Position numbers and translations under genes: made by a program. This document shows positions 51,458-60,660 of a stretch of DNA of 64,000 bases, in pieces. The notes below the pieces were generated by a model, which had not been told where the DNA came from, made no database searches, and saw only the letters and a list, made by a program, of their open reading frames with translations. This DNA comes from Alkaliphilus sp. B6464 (GTDB lineage: Bacteria > Bacillota > Clostridia > Peptostreptococcales > Natronincolaceae): positions 310,001-374,000 of the forward strand of contig NZ_CP058558.1 of the NCBI RefSeq assembly GCF_018141165.1, read 5' to 3'. How positions within the stretch are numbered: the stretch's first letter is position 1; each line of letters opens with the position of its first letter.

Positions 51458-53065
51458 ATGGAGTTTACTTATAAAGGTAGGGATAAATATAACAATCTTA
51501 TTAATGGGAGTATTGAGGGGAAATCAAGAAAAGAAGTCATTATACAACTTAAAAAAGATAAGGTAACTATTATTGAATTAAATGAAGAAAAAGAAAAATC
51601 AACATCAATTATAAGGAAGAAGATAAGTTCTAATTTAGATAAAATAAAACAATCGAACAGTTTTAAATCAGTAAGCAAAATAAAGGACATGAATTTTTCT
51701 TTAAACATTAACATTAATAAAGGTAAATCAGAAAATATAAAATTTCATTCAAAAACAAGACCTAGTGACAAATTTCAAAAAGAAAATAAGCAGAGTAAAA
51801 AAGCAATTGATGAGGCTCTCTCAAATCTCGATATTTCAGAAATGAGCAATCCTGATTATTTTAAGAATATGGATAAAGAAATTGCAAAAGAGCAAAAAGA
51901 AAAAAAAATAGGGAAAAAAAATAAAAACATCCTTACATCAGAGATAGATATGGACAGAATTAAAAATTTACTAAATACAGATTTAAAAAACTTAAAAGGT
52001 GAAGGAAAAAAGAAAAATATAGGTAATAAAAAGGTTAATAAAAAAGAAATAATGATGTTTTCAAAACAATTTGTTGTACTATTAAATGCAGGTATTCCCC
52101 TTGTAAAGTGTTTGCAGATATTAATGCAGCAAACGGATCATAAATACTTTCAAAAGGTTTTGGCTTATGTAACACGAGAGGTATCAAAAGGTTCAAGTCT
52201 CTCAATCGCATTAAGTAAATTTCCTCATATATTTGATAATTATTATGTATCCATGGTTCAGACTGGAGAATCAACAGGAGAACTTGCAGAAACATTTGAT
52301 ATGCTTTATGACAATATGATGTCAAATCAAAAATTGAAAGGCAAAATTGTTGAAGCATCTATATACCCTATATTTATTTTCTCGATTTTAATATTTGCCA
52401 TGATTACTGCAATATTTGTTATTATTCCGCAGTTTGAACAATTGTTTGATGGACAACCATTACCTGAATTTACCAGAATATATTTTGGAGTAGTAAAATT
52501 TATTGGTAGCAATATTTTGTATATTATTTCATTTATTGTAGCAATGACTATTGGATATAAAATGGCCCTTAAAAATACTTATTTCAAATATTTTGTAGAT
52601 ATGCAAAAATTTAAAATTCCAGTTTTCGGTGAGGTAATTAGAGAATATCAAAATACAATCATGTTAAAAACATTAAATATTGCTTTATCTAGTGGTATTT
52701 CACTTCCAGAATCAATATCAATAGCAATTAATAATACTACTAATTATGGTATGAAATTTGAACTACAGAATGTATTAAATTCAGTTATTCAAGGTACTCC
52801 AGTTTCGGTTGCAATGCAGTCATCTCTTGCTTTTCCTAATTATACGATAAATATGATAAAAATTGGAGAGGAAAGCGGTAATATGCAAGAAATGATACAG
52901 AATACATTTAGGTGGTATGATTGGAAGATTACTTCTTTCATAGAAAAGGCAAGTAAATGGATGGAACCTGCGTCAATCGTATTGGTCGCAATATTTGTTG
53001 CTCCAATGATATTTGCGATTGCAATTCCTATTTTTGAAATTTCATCTGGTGCAGGGATTCAATAG
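51458..53065 (+). CDS. pilC: Type IV pilus platform protein PilC with N-terminal insertion
   Basis: Inner-membrane platform protein, 535 residues against about 400 in usual members. The first ~40 residues (EFTYKGRDKYNNLINGSIEG) fit the PilC start; then comes a Lys/Ser/Asn-rich, probably disordered insertion of about 150 residues (about 45-195) before the first GspF domain (MFSKQFVVLLNAGIPLVKCL). Two GspF domains and three membrane segments follow. The insertion is cytoplasmic and highly basic, so it might bind DNA, the motor ATPases or membrane lipids. Operon member between pilT and pilB. Confidence 0.9.
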   Translation: MEFTYKGRDKYNNLINGSIEGKSRKEVIIQLKKDKVTIIELNEEKEKSTSIIRKKISSNLDKIKQSNSFKSVSKIKDMNFSLNININKGKSENIKFHSKTRPSDKFQKENKQSKKAIDEALSNLDISEMSNPDYFKNMDKEIAKEQKEKKIGKKNKNILTSEIDMDRIKNLLNTDLKNLKGEGKKKNIGNKKVNKKEIMMFSKQFVVLLNAGIPLVKCLQILMQQTDHKYFQKVLAYVTREVSKGSSLSIALSKFPHIFDNYYVSMVQTGESTGELAETFDMLYDNMMSNQKLKGKIVEASIYPIFIFSILIFAMITAIFVIIPQFEQLFDGQPLPEFTRIYFGVVKFIGSNILYIISFIVAMTIGYKMALKNTYFKYFVDMQKFKIPVFGEVIREYQNTIMLKTLNIALSSGISLPESISIAINNTTNYGMKFELQNVLNSVIQGTPVSVAMQSSLAFPNYTINMIKIGEESGNMQEMIQNTFRWYDWKITSFIEKASKWMEPASIVLVAIFVAPMIFAIAIPIFEISSGAGIQ

Positions 53066-53085
53066 AAATAAAAGGAGGGAAAAAC

Positions 53086-54717
53086 ATGAATTTTTTAGAG
53101 TATTTATTTAATAACGGAGTTATTAGAGAGGAAATATATCAAGAAGTTAAAATAAAAGGAGATAATTGTATGGATTACCTCTTTGAACACAAACTTCTTA
53201 ATAAAGAAGTCTTGATTAAATATATAAAACAATTTTATATGATAGATTATGTTGATTTGAAAAAACAACATATAACAGAAGAAATTATTAGATTAATTCC
53301 TGAAAATTTAATTATGAAATATGAATTAATAGCATTTGATAATGACGGAGAGTTTATTAAAATCGCAGTATCTAAACCTCATAATTATGTGTTGGATGAA
53401 GATTTGGATATAATGTTGCACCCCATGAAGATTAAGAAATATTTTGCTTTTAGTAAAGAAATTCTTGCAAAAATTGAAAGCATAAATAAATCAAATGTAG
53501 ATAATGTAATAGATGACAATTTAAAAATAGATGATGGTGCATTTGTACAAATTGTAGATAGAATTATTCGTTCAGCATTATCTAAAGAAGTTTCTGACAT
53601 ACACTTAGAGCCAATTGATAAAAGAGTAAGAGTTAGATTTAGAGTTGATGGTGATTTAGAGATTCAAAAAGAGTTTAATTTTCCAATTGGAGAATATTCA
53701 GGTCTTGTATCAAGAGTAAAGGTTCTTGCAGATATGGACCCTACTAAAAGCAGAGAGGCACAAGATGGAAGAATTGCTAATTATGAATTAGATGGGCAAA
53801 AATATGATCTTCGTATTTCTTCTTTACCTACGGTTTATGGAGAAAAGATTGTAATGAGGGTATTGGAAGATAAATCTCAAATTAAGGATTTTAGACCATT
53901 AGGTTTTAGTGAAAAAGAAATTGAAACTTTGGATAAAATGCTTGAGAAAGATAATGGAATCCTTCTCATTACAGGAGAAACTGGTTCTGGTAAATCTACA
54001 ACCCTATATGCTATTTTAAATAAAATGAACAATGAAGAAGTAAATATCTGTACTGTGGAAAATCCTGTTGAATCTTCTATCCCCGGTGTAAATCAAGTAC
54101 AGGTAAACCCACAAGCAGGAATTACATTTTCATCAGCACTTAGAACATTTTTAAGACAAGATCCCGACATTGTAGTTGTAGGAGAAACTCGTGATACTGA
54201 AACCGCAAAAACAGCCGTTGATGCTGCCAACACAGGTCATTATGTTTTATCTACCATTCATACAAATAACGCAACAACTACTATCAATAGACTTATCGCT
54301 ATGGGGATTGAGCCTTATAAACTAGCAGATAACATAGCAGGAATCATTTCTCAAAAACTCATAAAAAAGGTATGTCCTTTCTGCCAAGAATCACATAATG
54401 CAACTGAAAAAGAACTTTCCTTTCTCAAAAAGGTAGAAGAAAAATATCAAAGAAAAATAATTACTGGTAATGAAGTTTTCTATAAGGGGACTGGTTGTAG
54501 TGAATGTAAAGATGGATACAAAGGAAGGGTTGTTATTATGGAAATGCTATTAATTGATGATATTATTAATGAATTAATTGCATCAAATTTAAATAGTACA
54601 GAACTTAGAAAAGAAGTTGCTAAAAATCAAAGTTTCCTTCCTTTTGAATTAGAGGCTATTGAAAAGGCTAAATTAGGTAAAATTGATATAAAGGACGTTA
54701 TAAGAATGTTTAATTAA
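53086..54717 (+). CDS. pilB: Type IV pilus assembly ATPase PilB
   Basis: Extension ATPase, 543 residues. N-terminal MshEN-like domain (1-130), Walker A GETGSGKST (297-305), Asp box (CTVENPVE), Walker B (DPDIVVVGETRD) and His box (GHYVLSTIHT), then the zinc-binding loop with CPFC and CSEC. The N-terminal domain type often binds c-di-GMP, which would fit the HD-GYP gene downstream, but I cannot verify the binding residues. Last gene of the pilT-pilC-pilB run; a terminator follows. Confidence 0.93.
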   Translation: MNFLEYLFNNGVIREEIYQEVKIKGDNCMDYLFEHKLLNKEVLIKYIKQFYMIDYVDLKKQHITEEIIRLIPENLIMKYELIAFDNDGEFIKIAVSKPHNYVLDEDLDIMLHPMKIKKYFAFSKEILAKIESINKSNVDNVIDDNLKIDDGAFVQIVDRIIRSALSKEVSDIHLEPIDKRVRVRFRVDGDLEIQKEFNFPIGEYSGLVSRVKVLADMDPTKSREAQDGRIANYELDGQKYDLRISSLPTVYGEKIVMRVLEDKSQIKDFRPLGFSEKEIETLDKMLEKDNGILLITGETGSGKSTTLYAILNKMNNEEVNICTVENPVESSIPGVNQVQVNPQAGITFSSALRTFLRQDPDIVVVGETRDTETAKTAVDAANTGHYVLSTIHTNNATTTINRLIAMGIEPYKLADNIAGIISQKLIKKVCPFCQESHNATEKELSFLKKVEEKYQRKIITGNEVFYKGTGCSECKDGYKGRVVIMEMLLIDDIINELIASNLNSTELRKEVAKNQSFLPFELEAIEKAKLGKIDIKDVIRMFN

Positions 54718-54718
54718 T

Positions 54719-54748
54719 GCTTAGGGGTTTTTAATCCCTAAGTATTTT
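54719..54748 (+). terminator. Rho-independent terminator after pilB
   Basis: CTTAGGG / CCCTAAG stem with T-rich tail. Confidence 0.7.
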
Positions 54749-54776
54749 ACATAATTAAGATATAAGGGGTGGTTAT

Positions 54777-55139
54777 ATGTTTCGATTAAATAGAAAAGGT
54801 CAAACTTATCCAACAGTTATAATTGGAATTATAATAATTATTTTATTAAGTGGTGTTACTCATGGTGCTATAAGGGAATCATTAGATAAATTAGCATATA
54901 GAACTAAAGATTTTCACTCATTTGTATTGGCTCATTCAGAATTAAATAAAGAACTTAGTAAAAATGTCTTATCAAATAGATTTAGTGAACGTACCATTAA
55001 AATAGACAATAATCAATACACAGTAAGAGTTTCTATTCTAGATACTTCAAGAGGGACCAAGAATATAGATGTAGAGGTCCTATTTAATCATAAAGGGAAT
55101 GAATTTGCAAAAAAATTATCAACAGAAAGGAATGTTTAA
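54777..55139 (+). CDS. Pilin-like protein with atypical signal
   Basis: Protein of 120 residues with leader MFRLNRKG and hydrophobic core QTYPTVIIGIIIIILLSG. Gly at -1 is kept, but mature residue 1 is Gln and position 5 is Thr rather than Glu, giving a class III-like or decayed prepilin signal. A beta-rich C-terminus follows. In the position of a minor pilin (PilV-like); possibly a pseudopilin. Confidence 0.7.
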   Translation: MFRLNRKGQTYPTVIIGIIIIILLSGVTHGAIRESLDKLAYRTKDFHSFVLAHSELNKELSKNVLSNRFSERTIKIDNNQYTVRVSILDTSRGTKNIDVEVLFNHKGNEFAKKLSTERNV

Positions 55140-55140
55140 T

Positions 55141-55602
55141 ATGAAAAAAAAGAAATTCTCACTAATAGAAGGTCTTATAAGCATTATGTTGTTTGCTTTT
55201 ATATTAGGTATTCTAAGATATATAGTGTTTGACTCTAGTATTTATGCTAAATCCATTAAATATAACAATAGCCAGATTGCACATATTCAAAATGCTTTTA
55301 TATTGTTTGATGAAGATTTAAATTATACCTATAAAATAAATATAAGTAAAAATCAAATTATTGCACAAACCTCATTAGATGAAATTATTTATACTAAAAA
55401 AAACGGAGGTTTATATCGAAATAATGTTAAGTTATTGGACCTAAGTAATATAGATATTTATTTTTATGATGCTACTTCAGAAATCAATAATGGAAACGGC
55501 ACAACTATTGTAAAATTAGATATTTTTTATAAGAAAAAAAATAAATTGGAAGAAAACACAGTAAATTTTACAAAATACATAAATACACAAGAAAAACTAT
55601 AG
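55141..55602 (+). CDS. Minor pilin-like protein without Gly-1
   Basis: Protein of 153 residues starting KKKKFSLIEGLISIMLFAF. The mature sequence FSLIE (Glu5) is canonical, but the residue before the cleavage site is Lys, not Gly, so processing by a standard peptidase would be poor. The rest is beta-rich with Tyr. The start is the ATG one base after the previous stop; the frame is open to 55099. PilW-like by order. Confidence 0.7.
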   Translation: MKKKKFSLIEGLISIMLFAFILGILRYIVFDSSIYAKSIKYNNSQIAHIQNAFILFDEDLNYTYKINISKNQIIAQTSLDEIIYTKKNGGLYRNNVKLLDLSNIDIYFYDATSEINNGNGTTIVKLDIFYKKKNKLEENTVNFTKYINTQEKL

Positions 55603-55621
55603 ATTGGAAGGGGGAAATATT

Positions 55622-56308
55622 ATGCTATCTAAAAGAAAAGGGGCAATAGGTATTTATATCACCATTTCAGTATTTGTAGCAACACTTGTTACTTTAAATA
55701 TACTAAAGTATATTGCTATTAACATTAATTTAAGCAATGTTTATTTTAATAAAGTAGAAATAACCAATGAAATTCAAACAATTAAGGCACAGGTTCTAGC
55801 AGACTTGGAAGGTAATAAGGTATTGGCTCAAAAATCTTATCAATACAAGAATTTTAATGTGAGAATTTTGCCCATAAAATTTGAACATGCCTCTCCTCCT
55901 GATTATAATGATACAACTTATTATGAACCTACTTTAGAATCTTCAATTTTAGATATTGCTTATTTAAGTAAGGATAAGAATTTGAAATTGGATAAATATA
56001 GGCAGTACCTAGTATATTGTTTTGATGATGATTTCAAATTATATGCAAGCAATATGTATCTTGGTACAAGTTCAAATAATGGATTTGTGTTAAAGCGAGA
56101 TACCACAAGTTATTATGGTCTAGGTAATTATAACGTAGAAACCGTTAATGGTAAAACAGCATACTTATTTGGACTTAAAGAGTGGGATAAATATAAATTT
56201 AACGGAGTATATGAGATTATTATATCAGATACTCAAAGCAATAAATTGAAGGTTCTTGTACATAAATTTGGTGATGAAGTTGATGAATTAATAAGCATTT
56301 CATATTAA
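55622..56308 (+). CDS. PilX-like minor pilin assembly protein
   Basis: Protein of 228 residues with N-terminus MLSKRKGAIGIYITISVFVA, the short leader plus long hydrophobic helix of PilX-type proteins (RKG before a non-polar stretch without Glu5). The remainder is a secreted domain with many Tyr and Asn. Start after GGAAGGGGG; open to 55604. It belongs to the minor pilin set that primes pilus assembly. Confidence 0.65.
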   Translation: MLSKRKGAIGIYITISVFVATLVTLNILKYIAININLSNVYFNKVEITNEIQTIKAQVLADLEGNKVLAQKSYQYKNFNVRILPIKFEHASPPDYNDTTYYEPTLESSILDIAYLSKDKNLKLDKYRQYLVYCFDDDFKLYASNMYLGTSSNNGFVLKRDTTSYYGLGNYNVETVNGKTAYLFGLKEWDKYKFNGVYEIIISDTQSNKLKVLVHKFGDEVDELISISY

Positions 56309-56331
56309 CAAATAAAAAGAGGTGAGGGTTA

Positions 56332-57192
56332 ATGAAGTTTGATCCAAAGTTTAAAAAATTTATCATAGGAGTCGGGATTTTCTCATTTGTAGGTTTTGGA
56401 TATATGCTTTATTTTGATAATAGTTTTATTTCTAAATTTCCATATAAATATAGTAAAATTGTAGAAAAATCTAATGAAGTAACTAAAATGCAATCAGAAA
56501 TCAATTTGTTAAAACAAAGGGTGGACGATTTAAAAAACAATATAAAATTAGAAACAGACAATTTGAATAATCAACCTCAATTGCAATCTGATGAAAAAAA
56601 CGATCTTCTAATTCAAATCCCAAGAAGTGTAGACTATGCTTCACTATTACTATTTATAGAAGAACAGGCACTTTTAAATGATGTTGTGATCTCAAAACTT
56701 GATTTAAATAAACAAGTAAGTCAAAGCAATATTCAAGAACATCCTGTGAATGAAGAAATTTTACTGTCGGAAGAACATCAAATAAATAACACTGAAAATA
56801 AAATAAATAAAGAGCAAGAAGATGGCCAAGTTAACGATTTAGGAACAGAGCAGCCTAATGATCCCATTAGCAATAATCCATTAGATCAACATGGAATACA
56901 GCAAAAAAGGATTAAGTTAATTGTAATGGGTGATTATTTAAAGGTTGAGAAATTCGTTAAAAGTTTAAATATAGATATTGGAAACTTTAATTATATAGAT
57001 AGTTTAATAATGAAAAGAGGGAATAGTGAAGTTATAGATTGGAATAACCTTCAAGTAGAAATCAAGCAATCTCAAAATGAAAGTGACTCTATGCAGGACG
57101 AGTTAATACAAAATGAAAGTAATAATGGAAATCCTATTGTTAAAAATATTATTGCAGATTTAAATATTGTTCTTAATTACAAAGAAAATTAG
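56332..57192 (+). CDS. PilO-like alignment protein
   Basis: Protein of 286 residues with one N-terminal membrane helix (about 10-27), a coiled coil (about 45-85), and a split ferredoxin-like domain: LLIQIPRSVDYASLLLFIEE and IKLIVMGDYLKVEKFVKSLN, the second and third strand-helix blocks typical of PilO. A long Asn/Gln/Glu linker (about 140-195) is inserted between them. Forms the inner-membrane ring with the PilN part of the PilM-PilN fusion. Confidence 0.75.
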   Translation: MKFDPKFKKFIIGVGIFSFVGFGYMLYFDNSFISKFPYKYSKIVEKSNEVTKMQSEINLLKQRVDDLKNNIKLETDNLNNQPQLQSDEKNDLLIQIPRSVDYASLLLFIEEQALLNDVVISKLDLNKQVSQSNIQEHPVNEEILLSEEHQINNTENKINKEQEDGQVNDLGTEQPNDPISNNPLDQHGIQQKRIKLIVMGDYLKVEKFVKSLNIDIGNFNYIDSLIMKRGNSEVIDWNNLQVEIKQSQNESDSMQDELIQNESNNGNPIVKNIIADLNIVLNYKEN

Positions 57193-57212
57193 CAGATTGG
57201 AGGTTAACGAAA

Positions 57213-57863
57213 ATGAAAAAGTTTAATTTTAAAAAAAATAAGAATAATGAATTTCAAGAACAAGTTCAAAATGAAAATTGTAATATTTCCAAGGATAAAA
57301 TTATCGGTGTCAATAATGATTTACAAATTAAAGATTCTAACGAAGGGTGTTTATCTTTAAGTAGCGAGGATAGGGAGGAAAAAAAGAGGTCTAAGTCATC
57401 ATCTGTATTGACACTTATAGTTTCAGGAATGCTTGTAATGGGTGTCGCAATGTATGGTTCATGTTATTACACTGCAAATAAAGATCAGGTTCTTTCATGG
57501 TTTAATCAAGATAAGTTCCAAAAAATAGACCACCAAAAAGAAAAGCCTCCTATAGACACGCATTATCCAATACATGATGATAGTGTAGATGATAATATGA
57601 CGAATACGGATAAACAAATTCCACAAGAAAATGAATACGATACATCTAAACCTGATGATATCTTTGAAGAAATTGAGGATGTAAAAGATAATTTTGTTGG
57701 AAGAAAAGATTATGTCTATTCAAAGGATAATGTAGAACTTGCCAAAAAGTATAAACTTTATAAGGTAAATAAATCTAATCCTTTTTCAGAAATTTATACG
57801 CAAGAAGGCTACGATTATGAAAAATCCACTATTCTTCCAAATGAGAATATTACTAACGAATAG
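57213..57863 (+). CDS. Single-pass membrane protein in PilP position
   Basis: Protein of 216 residues: hydrophilic cytoplasmic N-terminus (1-62), membrane helix (about 65-84), acidic disordered stretch, and a short C-terminal KSNPFSEIY motif reminiscent of the NPF/DPF box of PilP-type proteins. It follows the PilO gene by 20 bp and precedes the transglutaminase gene by 20 bp. Assigned tentatively by order. Confidence 0.55.
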   Translation: MKKFNFKKNKNNEFQEQVQNENCNISKDKIIGVNNDLQIKDSNEGCLSLSSEDREEKKRSKSSSVLTLIVSGMLVMGVAMYGSCYYTANKDQVLSWFNQDKFQKIDHQKEKPPIDTHYPIHDDSVDDNMTNTDKQIPQENEYDTSKPDDIFEEIEDVKDNFVGRKDYVYSKDNVELAKKYKLYKVNKSNPFSEIYTQEGYDYEKSTILPNENITNE

Positions 57864-57883
57864 TTCTACAAGGAGGTGAAACT

Positions 57884-59494
57884 ATGAAGAAATTTTTAAC
57901 ATGTATATTAATAGGATTAATAATATTTTCAAGCATTATACCAGTTTTTGCAGAAGATGTTACTAATCAACCTCTCAACACCTACACAGTAGAATATAAG
58001 CATATGATAACGAATAAATCAGATAAAACAATGAATATCGAAGTAGAACTAATGTCGCTACTTAATGATACAGCATCTTATTATTCATTACTAAAAGAGA
58101 CTACAGTAAAAGGTTCTCACGTATATAAAGGGCAACACTCTGCATTTACTTATATATTTAAAAATGTAAATCCGAAACAAGAAACTACTTTAGAAAAAGA
58201 ATATACAGTTAAACTTCTGCCAATTGATTATGCAGTAAACTCAAAGGATATTGAGAAAGGTGAATTGAAAGGATACAATATGTATTTAAATGAAGAACAA
58301 TATATTTTAACCAATGATAAATTAATCAAACAAAAGGCTAAAGAAATAGTTGGAAATGAAGAAAACCCCTATAAAAAAGCAGAATTGATTTATAAGTATA
58401 TTGTTAAAAATATGAAGTATAATAAAAAATCTCCAATTAATAATTCTGGATCATATAGTGCAATTCGAGATGTTTTAAGAGGAACTGAAAAGCAGTTAAA
58501 TGAAGATATAAAAAAAGGATTAGTTTATAATGAAAAGACACAAAAATATGAGGAAAAAACTTTTAATCAACAGCAAGGTGGAATTTGCTTTGAGTATGCT
58601 ACTTTGTTTGCAGCAATGCTTAGGTCAGAGGGTATTCCTGCTAGAGTACCAGTAGGTTTTGTGGTAACAAGTGATGAAGTTGTGAAACTTAAAAAAGTTG
58701 GATCTATTGATATAAGTGAAAATGCCCATGCTTGGGTTGAATTTTATATTGAACCTTATGGTTGGGTAATTGCAGATCCCACAATAACGGGAATTACAAA
58801 TTCTACTCCTGATAATATAATTCTTCAAAACTTTGGAAAAACAAATAACTTTTATATAAAACAAGGATATTCTTATCCTTCTATGCAACACAAGGTTCCA
58901 GACAATGTAATCTATAATCATGAAGTAATATTAAAAGTGTATCAAGGAAATCAGCGTACGAATCAAGACAATGGATCAAATGTTGATATTGATGAAAATA
59001 TGGATGATGATACTCAATCAAGAGAAGATGAAGAATATCCTTCTAATCAGGAGGTAATACAAGATGTGGATCTTTCAAAAGCGAAATTTCGGATTCTTAA
59101 TAGAAAAAAAATCATGAATAATTATTATGAAAAAGTCCAAAGTACTCTCGACAAGGAAGGAATTTTATCATATATAGACAGTAATATAGTAAATAATGTT
59201 CAAATGACAAGGGGAGAGTCTGCTGCTATTATGTACGCAATTACAGAAGGAAAAGGAAAGTATAATGAAATAAAGTGGAAGGATATAGAGGGTCATTGGT
59301 CGGAGGACATGGCCAAAGAGTTATCAAAGCATAGAATTTTAATAGGATATAAGGACAATACCGTCAAACCTGATAAATATGTTAGTGAGGGAGATATTCA
59401 AATATTGGTTAAAAGGATATTTAATGAGAATATTTCACAGCCTATTTCTACATTGGTTAAGAATTTTATCCAGTTATTAAAGACTTTAATTTAA
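57884..59494 (+). CDS. Secreted transglutaminase-like protein with SLH domain
   Basis: Protein of 536 residues with a signal peptide (MKKFLTCILIGLIIFSS, ending VFAED), a transglutaminase-like domain with Cys235 (GGICFEYATLFAAML), His282 (ENAHAWVEFY) and Asp298 (WVIADPT) forming a complete triad, and a C-terminal SLH part (VQMTRGESAAIMYAI ... WKDIEGHWSEDMAKELSKHR). It could crosslink or cleave surface proteins while attached to the wall polymer. It is the last gene of the pilus operon. Confidence 0.85.
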   Translation: MKKFLTCILIGLIIFSSIIPVFAEDVTNQPLNTYTVEYKHMITNKSDKTMNIEVELMSLLNDTASYYSLLKETTVKGSHVYKGQHSAFTYIFKNVNPKQETTLEKEYTVKLLPIDYAVNSKDIEKGELKGYNMYLNEEQYILTNDKLIKQKAKEIVGNEENPYKKAELIYKYIVKNMKYNKKSPINNSGSYSAIRDVLRGTEKQLNEDIKKGLVYNEKTQKYEEKTFNQQQGGICFEYATLFAAMLRSEGIPARVPVGFVVTSDEVVKLKKVGSIDISENAHAWVEFYIEPYGWVIADPTITGITNSTPDNIILQNFGKTNNFYIKQGYSYPSMQHKVPDNVIYNHEVILKVYQGNQRTNQDNGSNVDIDENMDDDTQSREDEEYPSNQEVIQDVDLSKAKFRILNRKKIMNNYYEKVQSTLDKEGILSYIDSNIVNNVQMTRGESAAIMYAITEGKGKYNEIKWKDIEGHWSEDMAKELSKHRILIGYKDNTVKPDKYVSEGDIQILVKRIFNENISQPISTLVKNFIQLLKTLI

Positions 59495-59501
59495 ATAAAC
59501 A

Positions 59502-59535
59502 AATAAAAGGACAGGTAAACCTGTCCTTTTATTTC
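59502..59535 (+). terminator. Rho-independent terminator of pilus operon
   Basis: AATAAAAGGACAGG / CCTGTCCTTTTATT stem, four-base loop. Confidence 0.85.
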
Positions 59536-59628
59536 TGTTTAAACTTAAATCGTTTTTTGAAATCCTATATTAAATAATTTTATTTAAGCAATTTTCCTTT
59601 CATGCAAGTCATCCTTTTACATTTAATA

Positions 59629-59889
59629 TTATAAATATTTTTTACGCAAACAGAAGTTATTTAAGTTTTTATTAAAATCAAAAATATTTATAGTAGTTTG
59701 CTCTTTTGAAATTTTATTATATAAAGTACAAGTACCGTCGGAACCTATTTTTTCTATGGTTCCAAGACATTGACCAATACGAGTTTCAGTAATTATACCA
59801 GAATCATTTGATATTTTTTCTAAAGTATAAATCACTTTTCCTAAATTTAGTTTATTTATCTTTATTAACTGCTCTGTGGATAGCATCAT
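59629..59889 (-). CDS. Hypothetical protein (86 aa)
   Basis: Small beta-rich protein (GQCLGTIEKIGSDGTCTLY) with no recognised family. Ribosome binding site GGAGGAATTAAACA. It interrupts the plus-strand gene order between the pilus operon and the following genes. Confidence 0.6.
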   Translation of the reverse strand: MMLSTEQLIKINKLNLGKVIYTLEKISNDSGIITETRIGQCLGTIEKIGSDGTCTLYNKISKEQTTINIFDFNKNLNNFCLRKKYL

Positions 59890-60064
59890 TGTTTAATTCC
59901 TCCATTAAAATAAAAATCAATCTTTATTGTAAGAGAGGTACCTTGTATAGAATATGTATTATAGCAAAACTCATGTATCGTTAAAAATAACTAAGGTAGA
60001 GAATGTTTTGTGGCGACAAAAAAGATTTAATTTGATTGTTTTTTAATATTAAAATTTAATTATA

Positions 60065-60094
60065 TATATTTGAAATGCAAGGGTTTATCAATAT
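60065..60094 (+). promoter_or_regulatory. SigA-type promoter before 60131 gene
   Basis: ATTTGAAATG, about 17 bp, TATAAT, 40 bp before the ATG. Confidence 0.5.
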
Positions 60095-60130
60095 AATATT
60101 AATTACTTTTAAAGCGAGAGGGGGATAAAT

Positions 60131-60655
60131 ATGGTTTATATAGAAAACCTAGATAATTATGATTTAATAAATGACTATGCGATTTTTGTTAAAGATACAG
60201 AAATTAAATTTGTGATAAAAAAATTTAGCCAACCTGTTATAATTCCTATTGAAGAACTAAGTACATTTATGACAACTTTTTTAATTAAAGAAGAAGTAGT
60301 AAATTGGATATCAAGAAATATTGTAGAACTTAATAAACATCAAAATATTTTAAACAAACTTTTAATACAGATTTCTACATCTGATATCGTTTGTTATGGA
60401 CTTTGTGATGGTTCTTATAAATATGAAATTGAAGGAAAGAAACATAAGATTGATATTTACCAAGATGATATAGGTTCGTTGATTCAAATTAAGGATAAGA
60501 AAAATAGATTAATAACAAGAATATCATTAAGTGATAAAAAGGTGATTACGGCAACATTAAGAAACGAAGATGACGATACGGAATTAGTAATGTTAAATCC
60601 TAGACTTAGAAAGAAATCCTCTATATCTCTAAAAGAATTAAATGATAGGGGTTGA
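60131..60655 (+). CDS. Hypothetical protein (174 aa)
   Basis: Soluble alpha/beta protein starting MVYIENLDNYDLINDYAI. No recognised domain. Ribosome binding site GAGGGGGA. Its stop lies 5 bases before the next start, so the two are coupled. Confidence 0.65.
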   Translation: MVYIENLDNYDLINDYAIFVKDTEIKFVIKKFSQPVIIPIEELSTFMTTFLIKEEVVNWISRNIVELNKHQNILNKLLIQISTSDIVCYGLCDGSYKYEIEGKKHKIDIYQDDIGSLIQIKDKKNRLITRISLSDKKVITATLRNEDDDTELVMLNPRLRKKSSISLKELNDRG

Positions 60656-60660
60656 TTGTT

